Source: Nelumbo lutea (Eukaryota; Streptophyta; Magnoliopsida; Proteales; Nelumbonaceae). Taken from it: DNA of 64,000 nt. Position numbers and translations under genes: made by a program. Positions 42,001 through 44,990 of the stretch are shown one piece after another. The notes beneath the pieces are model-generated. The model had not been told where the DNA came from and did no database searches. It saw nothing but the letters and a program-made list of their open reading frames with translations. Location: NCBI GenBank assembly GCA_022828595.1, contig JAKGHH010000001.1, forward strand, positions 208,258,348 to 208,322,347, written 5' to 3'. Each line of letters begins with the position of its first letter. Position 1 is the first letter of the stretch.

Positions 42001-43843
42001 GAGCATCATTTCCTTTACCAAAACTTAGCTTTAAATGTTTCAAATTTCTCTTTTCCTTCTTAATCTATTTGTACCACTAGATCATGTCATTACCACCAAT
42101 ATGCTAAGTGCTTGTTTAGGAGACTTTCAGGTAGCAGCTTCTGGTTTATGAGGTAAGTGCTGCTTTCTCATGGGCCTAAACAGGAAACCATATCCCAATA
42201 CAACAAACAGGAAATCTTGTTTTGTAATGTCATCATCTACAGCTCAGAGCCTCAGACAAGCATCATTTCCTAAAACTTAGCTTTAAATGTTCCAAACTTA
42301 TCTTTTCATTCTTAATCTACTTCTACCACTCGATCATGTCATTGAAAGCTTCTTCCACCTATAAATTTCTCATCACCACCAATATGCTAAGTACCTGTTT
42401 GAGAGGGCTTTCAGGTAGCAGCTTCTGGCTTTATGCGGTAAGTGCCACCCAGACAGTCATAAGCTATGTTTAGTGAAAACCTAGGAGAGCCCAAAATAAC
42501 CGTCTTTCATCCGGAAATAGAGCTTTCTGCTGAAGCTTCTTTTGTGGCTTCTCCAAAGTATCTCAATCAAAGTTTCATCCCTCCCAAATGGGCCCCAAGA
42601 AACAGCTAACATGACACCATAACAAGTTGCAAAATCTTCAAAATTAGCCGTTAAGGCCCTTCCCGACACCTACCCCATAAGAAGTTATAGCTTTGCAAGG
42701 GTTCCAATCCTAGACAACAATCTTCTCTAACTCATGAGGCATCAACAAAGAGGTATCGTTGCAAAATCTAGATAGGTGCTTACAGTCAAAGTACTTTTAT
42801 AAGAATAAGGTCAATATGGTTTTCCATAATCATTGCCTAACTTAACCAGTAAGGGATTACATAAACGGTGTATGAAGTGTAACGTTTTCACTAAGCATTA
42901 GTAAAATGAATTCATCCATGAGGAACAGTATTGCAGGATTATAATTCTTTTTCTTATCGATAAGTTACCTAAGGATATCTAACTGCTTTGCGTGTCTAAA
43001 TTATTCTTCAGATTTAGTAGATTATATTCTATATTCTATCCCTTTCGGTTTCTACCTACACTGTATACCTGATAACAAGAAATAGGATTGTGAAAATGCA
43101 ATTCCATTTTTCATCCTCACTGTCAAGCATATAAGAAACGGTTGAACTTAAAAGTTTCACCCATATAGCCATTTATTACCAAATATAAAATGAAAAATAA
43201 AAATGAACACCTGACTGAGAACAACAATGCCTGCTTCTTGTGGACCCAATATGCGAAGACCAGTTTTGACTACAGACAAACCCTCTTTTCGTCCAGAAAG
43301 AATATCATCTGCATCCCGATAATGGTTTTCTAACAAAGAGGGCAACCGCAACAGTAAAGCTGCCAATACCGGAACAACTTCCCCGAACCATTTCAACGCT
43401 TCAACGCGAGACATTAGCTGCACAAATTACCTCAACGGTGTAACCATGAAAGATACTCCATTTGCATCTCATACAACCACAAAAATTAAAGCCTTCGAAC
43501 CGTTACATGAAATACATTTTTCAAATAACAAAACCTAGACGCCATTCACTGATCGACTGGTCGATAAATTGATTGAGGAAGGTGAGTTGAATACATCGTC
43601 GAAGAAAAGTGCGTATCCTTCGGCGGCTGAAGGAGCTAAAAGATGGCAAGACAGACGGAGAGACTCCCTCATATCGGAGATGGCGAGGAAGAAAACCTCT
43701 CCGGAGTCTACCCTACTGTGATCGGGACCTCTCGACAGCGCTCGAAGAGTTTCGACTACTTGCGACGACCACGCCAGAGAGGAAGACTGAAGCCCCAGAG
43801 GCAAAAACGAAAGAATTGAGTTCAAATCCTCTCGGTTTTCCAT
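1..43843 (-). CDS. PARG1: Poly(ADP-ribose) glycohydrolase gene, exons 1-7, C-terminus beyond the left edge
   Basis: PARG removes poly(ADP-ribose) chains from proteins, mainly in the nucleus, and acts in DNA damage, stress and immune signalling in plants. Seven minus-strand exons (43595-43843, 43211-43417, 31066-31169, 25202-25406, 23248-23352, 16313-16431, 1-56) join in phase without a stop to about 348 residues. The product opens with [11 protein letters not shown] and carries the PARG signature: [11 protein letters not shown], then GCVQ and EEICF, i.e. GGG-X7-QEE. Plant PARGs are roughly 500-550 residues, so about two thirds is present. All junctions are GT-AG. The introns total 42,798 bp and are full of transposons. 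The start at 43843 matches the usual plant N-terminus. Identification rests on remembered family sequence, not a search. The gene looks intact in the window. Confidence 0.93.
57..764. other. PARG intron 6, unassigned sequence
   Basis: AT-rich intronic DNA just upstream of exon 7 on the sense strand. I see no coding similarity or transposon terminus in it. Confidence 0.6.
765..813 (-). mobile_element. 21-bp tail-only LINE insertion with 14-bp direct repeats
   Basis: CAAGTCTAAAGAAT occurs perfectly at 765-778 and 800-813. Between them lie 21 bp (779-799) that on the minus strand read ATTTATCA followed by poly-A, the same ending as larger LINEs in this window. It looks like target-primed insertion of almost only the poly-A tail. 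Confidence 0.6.
878..1197 (+). mobile_element. Degenerate Copia 5' LTR (relic element A)
   Basis: Begins TGTAGAGATGATGGGC, resembling the LTR start of the Copia element at 33114-38159 (TGTAGAGAAGATGGGC on its sense strand). It is followed at 1198-1210 by TGGCATCACAGCA, a decayed form of the methionine-tRNA primer site TGGTATCAGAGC. A gag fragment follows at 1733. The 3' LTR is gone. Confidence 0.5.
1733..2060 (+). pseudogene. Copia gag fragment with internal 73-bp duplication
   Basis: Encodes [20 protein letters not shown], then [20 protein letters not shown], matching the N-terminal gag of the intact Copia at 36663-37529 ([14 protein letters not shown]). A 73-bp segment is repeated in tandem (1862-1934 and 1935-2007, about six differences) and shifts the frame. 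The gag sequence stops at about 2060, where LINE reverse transcriptase begins in the same frame. Confidence 0.75.
1862..2007 (+). repeat. 73-bp direct tandem duplication inside gag
   Basis: Both copies start ACTAATCCTACTTATG and end with GTGAAGTCTA plus a few bases. The period is 73 bp, which is not a multiple of three. The copies differ at about six positions, so the duplication is not recent. Confidence 0.85.
2061..4390 (+). mobile_element. LINE A, 5'-truncated L1-type relic, split by a hAT element
   Basis: Reverse transcriptase pieces appear in order: [73 protein letters not shown] (to 2969). The sequence then resumes at 3775 with [17 protein letters not shown] and [10 protein letters not shown]. 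Stops and frameshifts are many. The catalytic FADD is FVDG (about 2656), and a 12-C run lies at 2210-2221. The terminal zinc-finger and RNase H regions are missing; the element abuts LINE B in opposite orientation near 4385. Confidence 0.85.
2978..3766. mobile_element. Non-autonomous hAT element with 8-bp TSD, inside LINE A
   Basis: Starts CAGTGATTTAAAAG and ends with the inverted match CTTTTAAAACACTA. It is flanked by the perfect 8-bp repeat GGTGGGAG (2970-2977 and 3767-3774). Removing it restores the LINE reading [11 protein letters not shown]. It has no transposase. It carries an internal inverted repeat of about 34 bp (near 3215-3250 and 3355-3400). Related copies lie at 28611-28912 and 29810-30495. 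Confidence 0.85.
7083..7607 (+). mobile_element. 5'-truncated LINE fragment (RNase H plus 3' end) nested in LINE B
   Basis: Encodes [32 protein letters not shown] and [12 protein letters not shown], the RNase H domain of plant L1 LINEs, followed by [11 protein letters not shown]. It ends in TAATGAAAGTTACC and CCTATCAAAAGAAAAG. It lies opposite to LINE B and separates its VEGSTIS from its [11 protein letters not shown]. Exact borders are uncertain. Confidence 0.75.
7862..7994 (-). mobile_element. tRNA-derived SINE with 15-bp TSD, inside LINE B
   Basis: Flanked by TTCCACTCTTTAATT at 7847-7861 and 7995-8009 (perfect). On the minus strand it starts GGTGCCAACCAGCGGGTTGG, has an A-box-like GGTTGGTAAGG, and carries a B-box-like GAGATTGAATCCC. 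It ends in a short A-rich tail. At 133 bp the size fits plant SINEs. Confidence 0.75.
8877..10100 (-). pseudogene. LINE B ORF1 remnant
   Basis: Two readable stretches are [20 protein letters not shown] with a long acidic run (9741-9397) and a basic, coiled-coil-like stretch (9077-8880, [19 protein letters not shown]). Upstream, [14 protein letters not shown] can be followed to about 10100, broken by stops. No zinc knuckle was seen. The call rests on its place directly before an ORF2 with an endonuclease. Confidence 0.6.
10377..10663 (+). repeat. Copia B 5' LTR
   Basis: Runs TGATAGAGCC to GTTTTATCA (287 bp). It has a TATA-like GTATAAATAAAAG near 10500 and a long CTT/CT-rich tract. It is 19 bp longer than its partner in the segment just before the end. 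Confidence 0.93.
10664..10676 (+). other. Copia B primer-binding site
   Basis: TGGTAGCAGAGCC lies directly after the 5' LTR. It is complementary to a methionine-tRNA 3' end, with one change from the common TGGTATCAGAGC. Confidence 0.85.
11264..12272 (+). pseudogene. Copia B gag
   Basis: Starts [17 protein letters not shown], with [20 protein letters not shown] (UBN2-type gag). It then has several stops (e.g. near 11453) and a shifted piece from 11700. A Gly/Arg-rich stretch is followed by the zinc knuckle [14 protein letters not shown] (CX2CX4HX4C, near 12085). The nucleocapsid motif is intact but the gene is not. Confidence 0.88.
12340..15442 (+). pseudogene. Copia B pol (protease, integrase, RT, RNase H)
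   Basis: The protease site reads [13 protein letters not shown], where DSGA is expected, so it is lost. Integrase has VHSDIW and a core ([31 protein letters not shown]), but an in-frame deletion near 13065 removes the second catalytic Asp region. Reverse transcriptase ([16 protein letters not shown]) keeps YVDD at 14486-14497. RNase H spans 14900-15442 and ends [10 protein letters not shown]. Frameshifts and stops occur near 12942, 13214, 13530-14090, 14431 and 14880. Confidence 0.9.
15441..15449 (+). other. Copia B polypurine tract
   Basis: GAGGGGGAG lies directly before the 3' LTR, just after the RNase H stop. Confidence 0.85.
15450..15711 (+). repeat. Copia B 3' LTR
   Basis: Runs TGATAGAGCC to CTTTTATCA (262 bp) and is followed by the second CATAT. 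It differs from the 5' LTR by about 13 substitutions, a 19-bp deletion near the end and CT-tract length. Confidence 0.93.
15712..16312. other. PARG intron 6, unassigned sequence next to exon 6
   Basis: AT-rich intronic DNA with a C run near 16208-16222. No gene or transposon terminus is recognised. The sense-strand donor for exon 6 is at its right end. Confidence 0.6.
16313..16431 (-). CDS. PARG1: PARG exon 6, catalytic Glu pair
   Basis: The acceptor TTGTGTAG ends at 16432. The exon reads [40 protein letters not shown] and ends two bases into a codon at GTGAGT (16312). The opening EE completes QEE, which contains the catalytic glutamate in characterised PARGs. The usual EEIRF appears as EEICF here. 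Exon 7 follows after a 16-kb intron. Confidence 0.93.
16432..17620. other. PARG intron 5, unassigned sequence
   Basis: AT-rich, with small A runs. I see no coding similarity or transposon ends over this stretch. Confidence 0.55.
17620..17938 (+). pseudogene. RTE-type LINE C-terminal fragment (left part)
   Basis: With frameshifts it reads [20 protein letters not shown], then ILRWM-like, EWHQ-like and RLRWIGH, the C-terminal block of plant RTE LINE polymerases (RPxxLYGxExWxxK, RxxRLRWFGH). The matching downstream block is at 21665. The two are separated by LINE F. Confidence 0.65.
17939..17961 (+). repeat. G-rich tract with quadruplex potential
   Basis: Three runs of six to seven G separated by single A, with more G runs formable within them. 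It marks the junction between the RTE fragment and LINE F. Confidence 0.6.
20676..21418 (+). mobile_element. Solo LTR (743 bp) with 5-bp TSD, inside LINE F
   Basis: Begins TGTAAG and ends CTTACA, perfect 6-bp inverted ends. It is flanked by GGAAG at 20671-20675 and 21419-21423. Removing it restores LINE F RNase H (WLQKE-EKGFW). It contains CCTATAAATAGATG near 21118 with a CT-rich stretch after it, as expected of an LTR promoter. No internal retrotransposon genes remain. Superfamily unknown. A hairpin (CCGGTTGACCCA with TGGGTCAAACCGG) sits near its start, and an 84-bp LINE tail lies inside it. Confidence 0.85.
20947..21030 (+). mobile_element. 84-bp LINE 3' tail with perfect 14-bp TSD, inside the solo LTR
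   Basis: Flanked by GCATAAAGAAAGAG at 20933-20946 and 21031-21044. The insert holds ATTAATGAAAGTTC and ends ATTCATCA plus poly-A, the 3' end of the LINE family in this window. It is an extreme 5' truncation. Confidence 0.85.
21665..21775 (+). pseudogene. RTE-type LINE C-terminal fragment (right part)
   Basis: Reads [20 protein letters not shown], then [11 protein letters not shown], the GRPKKTWxEVVxxDL block that follows RLRWFGH in plant RTE LINEs. It continues the fragment at 17620-17938, interrupted by LINE F. Confidence 0.65.
22026..22160 (-). mobile_element. Au-like SINE, degenerate
   Basis: On the minus strand it reads CACAGGTTTGAGTCTGAG (B box), then GGTTAGGACTGCATACATCC, then TACCCTTCCCAAGACC. 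This is the order and wording of the widespread plant Au SINE. The centre carries a poly-A run on that strand. No target duplication was identified. Confidence 0.6.
22640..23101 (+). pseudogene. LINE-type RNase H relic with poly-A tail
   Basis: Near 22922 it reads [20 protein letters not shown], the end of a plant retroelement RNase H (xADxLAxxA). About 135 bp further on lies a 16-A run (23086-23101). The upstream part is too decayed to read. It lies just beyond exon 5 in intron 5. Confidence 0.5.
23248..23352 (-). CDS. PARG1: PARG exon 5, catalytic GGG segment
   Basis: The acceptor GTTTAG ends at 23353 and the exon is 35 codons. It reads [33 protein letters not shown], and ends at donor GTTTGC (23247). 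VDFAN plus the GGG loop bind ADP-ribose in this family. The Q that begins the catalytic QEE is the last codon here; the two glutamates are the first codons of exon 6, 6.8 kb away. Confidence 0.93.
23353..23900. other. PARG intron 4, unassigned AT-rich sequence
   Basis: Contains TTTTTAA repeats near 23610-23635 and a short (AT)n near 23688-23704. No gene or element is recognised. Confidence 0.55.
23960..24285 (+). pseudogene. Copia RNase H relic
   Basis: Reads [34 protein letters not shown] and [18 protein letters not shown], the Copia RNase H series (EAEYRAM, IWLxxLLxDLG, DNxSx[12 protein letters not shown]). It then continues degenerate to about 24285. No LTR is recognised nearby. Confidence 0.75.
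24286..24628 (+). mobile_element. LINE 3' fragment (RNase H end plus tail)
   Basis: Encodes [23 protein letters not shown] and [17 protein letters not shown], then TCAATGAAAATTTTC and GCTGATCAAAAAAA. This is a good reference for the 3' end of the local LINE family. Confidence 0.75.
24629..25201. other. PARG intron 4, unassigned sequence next to exon 4
   Basis: AT-rich. A short phrase (TTTGCAATATGCCAAAAAG) recurs at about 24867 and 24962, suggesting an old small duplication. No gene was seen. Confidence 0.5.
25202..25406 (-). CDS. PARG1: PARG exon 4
   Basis: The acceptor TTTCTGTTTTCAG ends at 25407. The first base completes the codon split from exon 3, giving [17 protein letters not shown], then [20 protein letters not shown], and the exon closes with SLCHFE at the donor GTAAGA (25201). 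IxHYFER and the VSFER motif are typical of PARG. Phase at the 3' end is 0. Confidence 0.93.
25441..25700 (-). mobile_element. LINE 3' end fragment
   Basis: On the minus strand it reads [15 protein letters not shown] (RNase H end), then TCTAATGAAATTTGGTT and CCCTCAAAAAAAAA. It is 5'-truncated and lies 34 bp downstream of the exon 4 acceptor region. Confidence 0.65.
26016..26281 (-). mobile_element. LINE 3' end fragment with 18-bp TSD
   Basis: GATAGTTGTCTTATGATT (25998-26015) and GATAGCTGTCTTATGATT (26282-26299) flank it with one mismatch. The minus strand encodes [27 protein letters not shown] and ends in a poly-A tail. It is a clean 5'-truncated insertion. Confidence 0.85.
26480..26745 (+). 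mobile_element. LINE 3' end fragment
   Basis: Reads [20 protein letters not shown], the end of a retroelement RNase H, followed by CAATACAAACACAAATAC and a 10-A tail near 26736-26745. Left border not defined. Confidence 0.55.
27420..27900 (-). pseudogene. F-box/FBA protein gene fragment captured by the MULE
   Basis: On the minus strand are [16 protein letters not shown] (F-box core, 27849-27900) and [10 protein letters not shown] directly after. In shifted frames come [13 protein letters not shown] (about 27615-27650), EFKKLPEAI, and [16 protein letters not shown] (about 27487-27541). That order (F-box, DPxFxKxHL, CNGLxxL, FKKLP, FGYDxxxDxYKVV) is that of plant F-box associated-interaction proteins. 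Several frameshifts and stops make it a pseudogene. Confidence 0.72.
28076..28128 (-). mobile_element. 13-bp tail-only insertion with perfect 20-bp direct repeats
   Basis: TATTTCTTGCTTTGTTTGTT occurs at 28076-28095 and 28109-28128. The 13 bp between read CTGATAAAAAACA on the minus strand, matching the terminal CTGATCAAAAAA of local LINEs except for one base. It lies inside the MULE. Confidence 0.5.
28456..28497 (+). mobile_element. 20-bp tail-only LINE insertion with 11-bp direct repeats
   Basis: TTAATAGTTGT occurs at 28456-28466 and 28487-28497. The insert CATTTATTTGTCAAAAAAAA (28467-28486) ends like LINE tails. It lies across the target duplication of the MULE, so it came later. Confidence 0.55.
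28611..28912. mobile_element. Short hAT-like element, internally deleted
   Basis: Starts AATGTTTTAAAAGC and ends CTTTTTAAATCACG, degenerate versions of the ends of the hAT element at 2978-3766. It holds the same subterminal phrases (GCACAAGGTGCAAGGTGAAG, CTAGGCACGCC). The AT-rich middle is missing. No target duplication is readable. Confidence 0.6.
29110..29809 (-). pseudogene. LINE RNase H relic with 289-bp partial tandem duplication
   Basis: The minus strand reads [38 protein letters not shown] and [13 protein letters not shown], the N-terminal half of LINE RNase H. The segment beginning TGTTTAGCTAGA is present twice (29163 and 29452, period 289 bp). The left copy also carries a 21-bp tail-like insert at 29297-29317. 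Confidence 0.7.
29289..29325 (+). mobile_element. 21-bp tail-only LINE insertion with 8-bp direct repeats
   Basis: AATCCACC occurs at 29289-29296 and 29318-29325. The insert ends CTATTGATCAAAAAA, the LINE 3' end. The duplicated copy of the same region (near 29570) lacks it, giving a paralogous empty site. Confidence 0.6.
29810..30495. mobile_element. hAT-like element, second long copy
   Basis: Starts CAGTGTTTTAAAAGTG and ends CCTTTTAAATCAATG, in opposite orientation to the copy at 2978-3766. It shares GGTGTAAGGTGAGGCACGCG and GAGGCAAGCCCAAACAAGCC phrases. The flanks are only an imperfect direct repeat (ACTTGAT / ACTTCAT). No transposase. Confidence 0.75.
30496..31065. other. PARG intron 3, unassigned sequence next to exon 3
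   Basis: AT-rich. No gene or transposon boundary was seen. Confidence 0.55.
31066..31169 (-). CDS. PARG1: PARG exon 3
   Basis: The acceptor TTTTCAG ends at 31170. The exon reads [16 protein letters not shown], then [13 protein letters not shown], and ends two bases into a codon at the donor GTATGT (31065). [16 protein letters not shown] is highly conserved in PARGs. At 104 bp the exon is too short to stand out as an ORF. Repeat-derived DNA lies on both sides. Confidence 0.92.
31520..31796 (-). repeat. Probable Copia 3' LTR (relic element E)
   Basis: On the minus strand a polypurine tract TTGAGGGAGAG (31797-31807) is followed by TGTATTATAGGG and an AT-rich, promoter-like segment (TATAATAAATAGAG near 31680). 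The outer border is not defined. It does not match the LTR at 41466-41757, so it belongs to a different element from Copia D. Confidence 0.5.
31807..31890 (-). pseudogene. Copia RNase H C-terminal stub (element E)
   Basis: The minus strand reads [13 protein letters not shown] then a degenerate NKLExxxxICSNLRE, matching the end of Copia RNase H ([10 protein letters not shown], KLGMxDIYAP). It is cut by a plus-strand LINE fragment. Confidence 0.6.
31890..32366 (+). mobile_element. LINE 3' fragment (RNase H plus tail)
   Basis: Reads [40 protein letters not shown], then TTAATAAAATTTTAC and ACTCATCAAAAAAA. The N-terminal part of RNase H is decayed. Confidence 0.75.
32367..32787. mobile_element. 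GAGCTCGA-rich MITE-like repeat
   Basis: The right part is full of GAGCTC/AAGCTCGAG words and ends TCAAATCCACCCCTA, the terminus of a common plant dispersed repeat. The left part holds GGTTCATGAGGCTCGCAAGCC. The centre is a long AT and (ATAC/ATGT)n stretch (32432-32468). The left terminus is probably removed by the LINE tail. Confidence 0.5.
32788..33113 (-). pseudogene. Copia D: RT C-terminus and RNase H start
   Basis: The minus strand reads [60 protein letters not shown] and [12 protein letters not shown], then breaks. It continues the sequence at 38160-38229 ([17 protein letters not shown]) once Copia C is removed. Confidence 0.85.
33114..33307 (-). repeat. Copia C 3' LTR
   Basis: 194 bp, TGTAGAGAAG to TTTTCTTCA on the minus strand. 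It lacks about 70 bp present in its partner (the segment with CTCTCTCAGCACCCTAACAC), so it has an internal deletion. Confidence 0.9.
33308..33316 (-). other. Copia C polypurine tract
   Basis: GAGGGGGAG on the minus strand, next to the 3' LTR. Confidence 0.85.
33330..35000 (-). pseudogene. Copia C reverse transcriptase and RNase H
   Basis: RT starts near 34850 ([40 protein letters not shown]), is broken at 34542, and continues with [20 protein letters not shown]. The catalytic box is YVDN: the second Asp is AAT at 34260-34262. The 289-aa ORF 33441-34310 covers the rest of RT and RNase H ([37 protein letters not shown]). A frameshift near 33450 precedes the end ([28 protein letters not shown]). 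Confidence 0.9.
35246..36618 (-). pseudogene. Copia C protease and integrase
   Basis: The protease site [13 protein letters not shown] is intact. GAG-pre-integrase has HRRFGH and CESC, and the integrase core has [28 protein letters not shown] and FRSDNAK. A frameshift near 35767 follows, with [13 protein letters not shown] in another frame. The C-terminal part (35602-35246) reads [30 protein letters not shown] and [17 protein letters not shown]. The only visible lesions here are frameshifts. Confidence 0.9.
36663..37529 (-). CDS. Copia C gag, full-length ORF (288 aa)
   Basis: The product assembles virus-like particles for the retroelement RNA. It starts [17 protein letters not shown]; the UBN2/Retrotran_gag_3 region ([53 protein letters not shown]) is followed by the zinc knuckle [18 protein letters not shown] (CX2CX4HX4C). 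It has no internal stop, unlike every other gag here. pol begins in another frame 45 bp on. The gag relic at 1733-2060 is a close relative. Confidence 0.88.
   Translation of the reverse strand: MMYSSEFENKSGAEYGLVQGTPSDSLLTVTTVKLDGTNYLAWSQSVKIYVCSRGKWGFISGSKKASPEDDPSYEKWMQENYTIIGWLVNSMQPQISQHYLWMNSAKEIWDIVAKTYSQKLNVARAYKLRSDVKNLRQGEKPLAVYFSTLKFLWKNIDLIDAVTWDTTNDAETYRKLVERNRVFEFLTGLNPKYDITKQNILSKECVSLSQAYAFVSSEESRRAVQVQGADISDHFANMGVKPKGNVGTSGGTGKKEVICEYCKKPKHTKDKCWKLHHNLVPIRFQKKT
37885..37896 (-). other. Copia C primer-binding site
   Basis: TGGTATCAGAGT on the minus strand directly after the 5' LTR, complementary to a methionine-tRNA 3' end with one change. Confidence 0.85.
37897..38159 (-). 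repeat. Copia C 5' LTR
   Basis: 263 bp, TGTAGAGAAG to TTTTCTTCA on the minus strand. It contains TTCTTAATAAAATAG near 38000, a possible polyadenylation signal in the PARG sense direction. Confidence 0.9.
38230..38493 (-). mobile_element. LINE 3' end inserted in Copia D RT
   Basis: The minus strand encodes [26 protein letters not shown], then TCTAATGAATTTTTAACTG and a 14-A tail (38233 region). The flanks CAAGGTCGAAGTG and CAAGGTTCAAGTG are a likely target duplication with two mismatches. RT sequence resumes on both sides (LRYFLG / [11 protein letters not shown]). Confidence 0.8.
38494..38830 (-). pseudogene. Copia D reverse transcriptase, main part
   Basis: Reads [61 protein letters not shown] and LKQFF. 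The second catalytic Asp is Gly. Confidence 0.82.
38880..39620 (-). pseudogene. Copia D integrase
   Basis: Reads [34 protein letters not shown] and [10 protein letters not shown] (39266-39463), then degenerate [14 protein letters not shown] (39150-39200) and [14 protein letters not shown] (38960-39000). Stops and frameshifts are frequent. Confidence 0.8.
39640..40858 (-). pseudogene. Copia D gag and start of protease
   Basis: Starts [40 protein letters not shown] and [20 protein letters not shown] (40502-40858). The zinc knuckle [13 protein letters not shown] (40000-40040) has CX2CX3HX4C, one residue short of the usual spacing. A protease-end HMTGSSDMF is near 39740. Frame breaks separate the pieces. 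Confidence 0.83.
40928..41111. mobile_element. GC-rich hAT-type MITE (184 bp) with perfect 8-bp TSD
   Basis: Ends TAGAGGTGTAAAGTGGG and CCCAATTTACACCTCTA are inverted. ATTGTAAC flanks at 40920-40927 and 41112-41119. The body is strikingly GC-rich (GGGCCGGCACGGC-type words) in AT-rich surroundings. Inserted between the primer site and gag of Copia D. Confidence 0.9.
41453..41465 (-). other. Copia D primer-binding site
   Basis: TGGTATCAGAGCC on the minus strand, a perfect methionine-tRNA type primer site adjoining the LTR. Confidence 0.85.
41466..41757 (-). repeat. Copia D 5' LTR
   Basis: On the minus strand it runs from TGTTGTTAG to TTGGAACA (292 bp; TGTT...AACA ends), pyrimidine-rich near its 3' end. 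The outer border is inferred from the TG start only, because the partner LTR is missing. Confidence 0.65.
41758..41890. repeat. GGAATGGG-rich MITE-like repeat
   Basis: Repeated GGAATGGGAATGGAATTCC-like words. Similar words occur at 45430-45660 and 47030-47120, suggesting a dispersed short repeat family. Ends are not defined. Confidence 0.35.
41968..42460. repeat. Tandem duplication, period about 245 bp
   Basis: AATCTTGTACTGTCATGTCA and a matching AATCTTGTTTTGTAATGTCA start two copies (41968 and 42213). Both contain CATCATTTCCT, AAACTTAGCTTTAAATGTT, CACCACCAATATGCTAAGT and TTTCAGGTAGCAGCTTCTGG. The second copy has an extra insert. No coding potential. Confidence 0.7.
42461..43210. other. PARG intron 2, unassigned sequence after exon 2
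   Basis: No gene or transposon was recognised. The donor of exon 2 is at its right end. Confidence 0.5.
43211..43417 (-). CDS. PARG1: PARG exon 2 (69 codons)
   Basis: The acceptor TTTGTGCAG ends at 43418 and the exon reads [16 protein letters not shown] to EAGIVVLSQ. The donor is GTGTTC at 43210 and phase is 0 at both ends. This is the helical N-terminal region of plant PARG, before the catalytic macrodomain-like fold. Intron 1 before it is only 177 bp; intron 2 after it is 12,041 bp. Confidence 0.93.
43595..43843 (-). CDS. PARG1: PARG exon 1 (83 codons, start codon)
   Basis: Starts at the ATG 43843-43841 ([11 protein letters not shown]) and ends after FFDD with donor GTATTC at 43594. The phase is 0, and the next exon begins [10 protein letters not shown], giving the continuous FFDDLMSR expected for the family. 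An in-frame upstream ATG at 43918 would add 25 residues that look like 5'UTR and do not resemble the PARG N-terminus. The exon is clearly more GC-rich than its surroundings. Confidence 0.93.
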
Positions 43844-44194
43844 TCTCTGTGACTGCGCGACACTGCGTTTCAGGGGAGTGGCGACAGAACTTGGAACCGG
43901 GGTGGAACGAGGATGCACGAAAGCTGGTTGGGACCCGTGCGATGCACGGACTTTTCTTAAGTAAATAAAATTGAAGCACGAGAGCGGTACGATATCTCGA
44001 CATTTTCCTCAGCCCATTCAAGTGAAATCGAACAAAAAATATTTAGGATTTACCAAAAACAAAAGTCGAACAAAATTAATAAATTTTAAAATAAAACTTG
44101 TTTTTATTAATTAAATTTTAAAAGAAATTTATTGATTAACTTTAAATTTATTTTGAATAGTTGAAGGAATTTAGGTTTATCAAATTATAATTAA
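43844..44194 (-). promoter_or_regulatory. PARG 5' flank (5'UTR and proximal promoter)
   Basis: A GC-rich stretch directly upstream of the start codon (to about 43990) turns AT-rich beyond. It contains no recognised gene or repeat and ends where a MULE begins at 44195. It therefore probably holds the 5'UTR and core promoter. No clear TATA box was identified. Confidence 0.45.
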
Positions 44195-44981
44195 AGGAAA
44201 ATTCCTAATCATAACCCTATACATTAGGAGTTGTCTCAAATCAGTCCCCAAACTTTAAAACATGTCTTTGTATTAAATTTTCAAAAACTGTCTAATATGT
44301 CTCTAGTGTTAATGGTTTGTTAGTTATTTATATCGTGGTAACATTTGCCACTTAAAACTTTTAAAAATATCAAATTTAAAATAAAAACACTATTCATTAT
44401 CTTCTACCTTGAAATTGAATCAAAATAGATATTATTTTCATCGTACCATTAAAACTCAATGAGACTTCACCAAATTCATCCCCCTCACCACACAAGACTC
44501 ATGCCACAAATAAAACAAAACAAAAAATGGGGTTTTATAGTTCAGTCCACCTCAAAAATCTGACCTCAACCATACACGTCAGATGAATCTTGCCCATGGA
44601 TTGATGCCAAATTCATGGGTAGGATGCGGTTTATAGGAGGCTACTAGTAAACTATGAGGGGGCTACAATTTCAGATTTCTGAGTGGATTGAAGTCACAAT
44701 TTCAGATTTCTGAGGGGGATGCAATTTCAAACGTGGTTGTGGCACTTGTCAGATTGGTAGCAATCTATATTTTTATCTTCAGTCTCAATGTGGAAGACAA
44801 TGAATAGTCTTCTGTTGAAGGGTACTTTTGGCATTTTCAAAATTAATTGACAGATTGTTAACTACAAGTACTTATTAGGTAGTTTTTGGAAGTTCAAGTA
44901 TACTACAAAGACATGTTTTGAAGTTCGGGGAGTGACTTGAGACAACCCTTAAAGTATAGGGTACTAACCAAGAATTTTCCC
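44195..44981. mobile_element. Small MULE (787 bp) in the PARG promoter region
   Basis: Long inverted ends: left GGAAAATTCCTAATCATAAC, right (inverted) GGAAAATTCTTGGTTAGTAC. Shared inner words are CCCTATACTTTA-like, GTTGTCTCAA and AAAACATGTCTTTGTA over about 110 bp. TATAATTAA and TATAATTAT flank it (44186-44194, 44982-44990; 8 of 9). No transposase or clear captured gene. Confidence 0.82.
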
Positions 44982-44990
44982 TATAATTAT

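Noticed and set aside
43550..43594. Alternative exon 1 donor at 43549 (TCA followed by GTGAAT)
   Set aside because: It would add 15 residues between FFDD and LMSR that break the expected continuity; the donor at 43594 fits better, though both are in phase.
43844..43918. Upstream in-frame ATG extending PARG by 25 residues
   Set aside because: The extension (MHPRSTPVPSSV...) does not look like the family N-terminus, whereas [11 protein letters not shown] does. Kept as 5'UTR.
43609..43968. Plus-strand ORF of 119 codons opposite PARG exon 1
   Set aside because: Antisense shadow of the coding exon; no recognisable domain.
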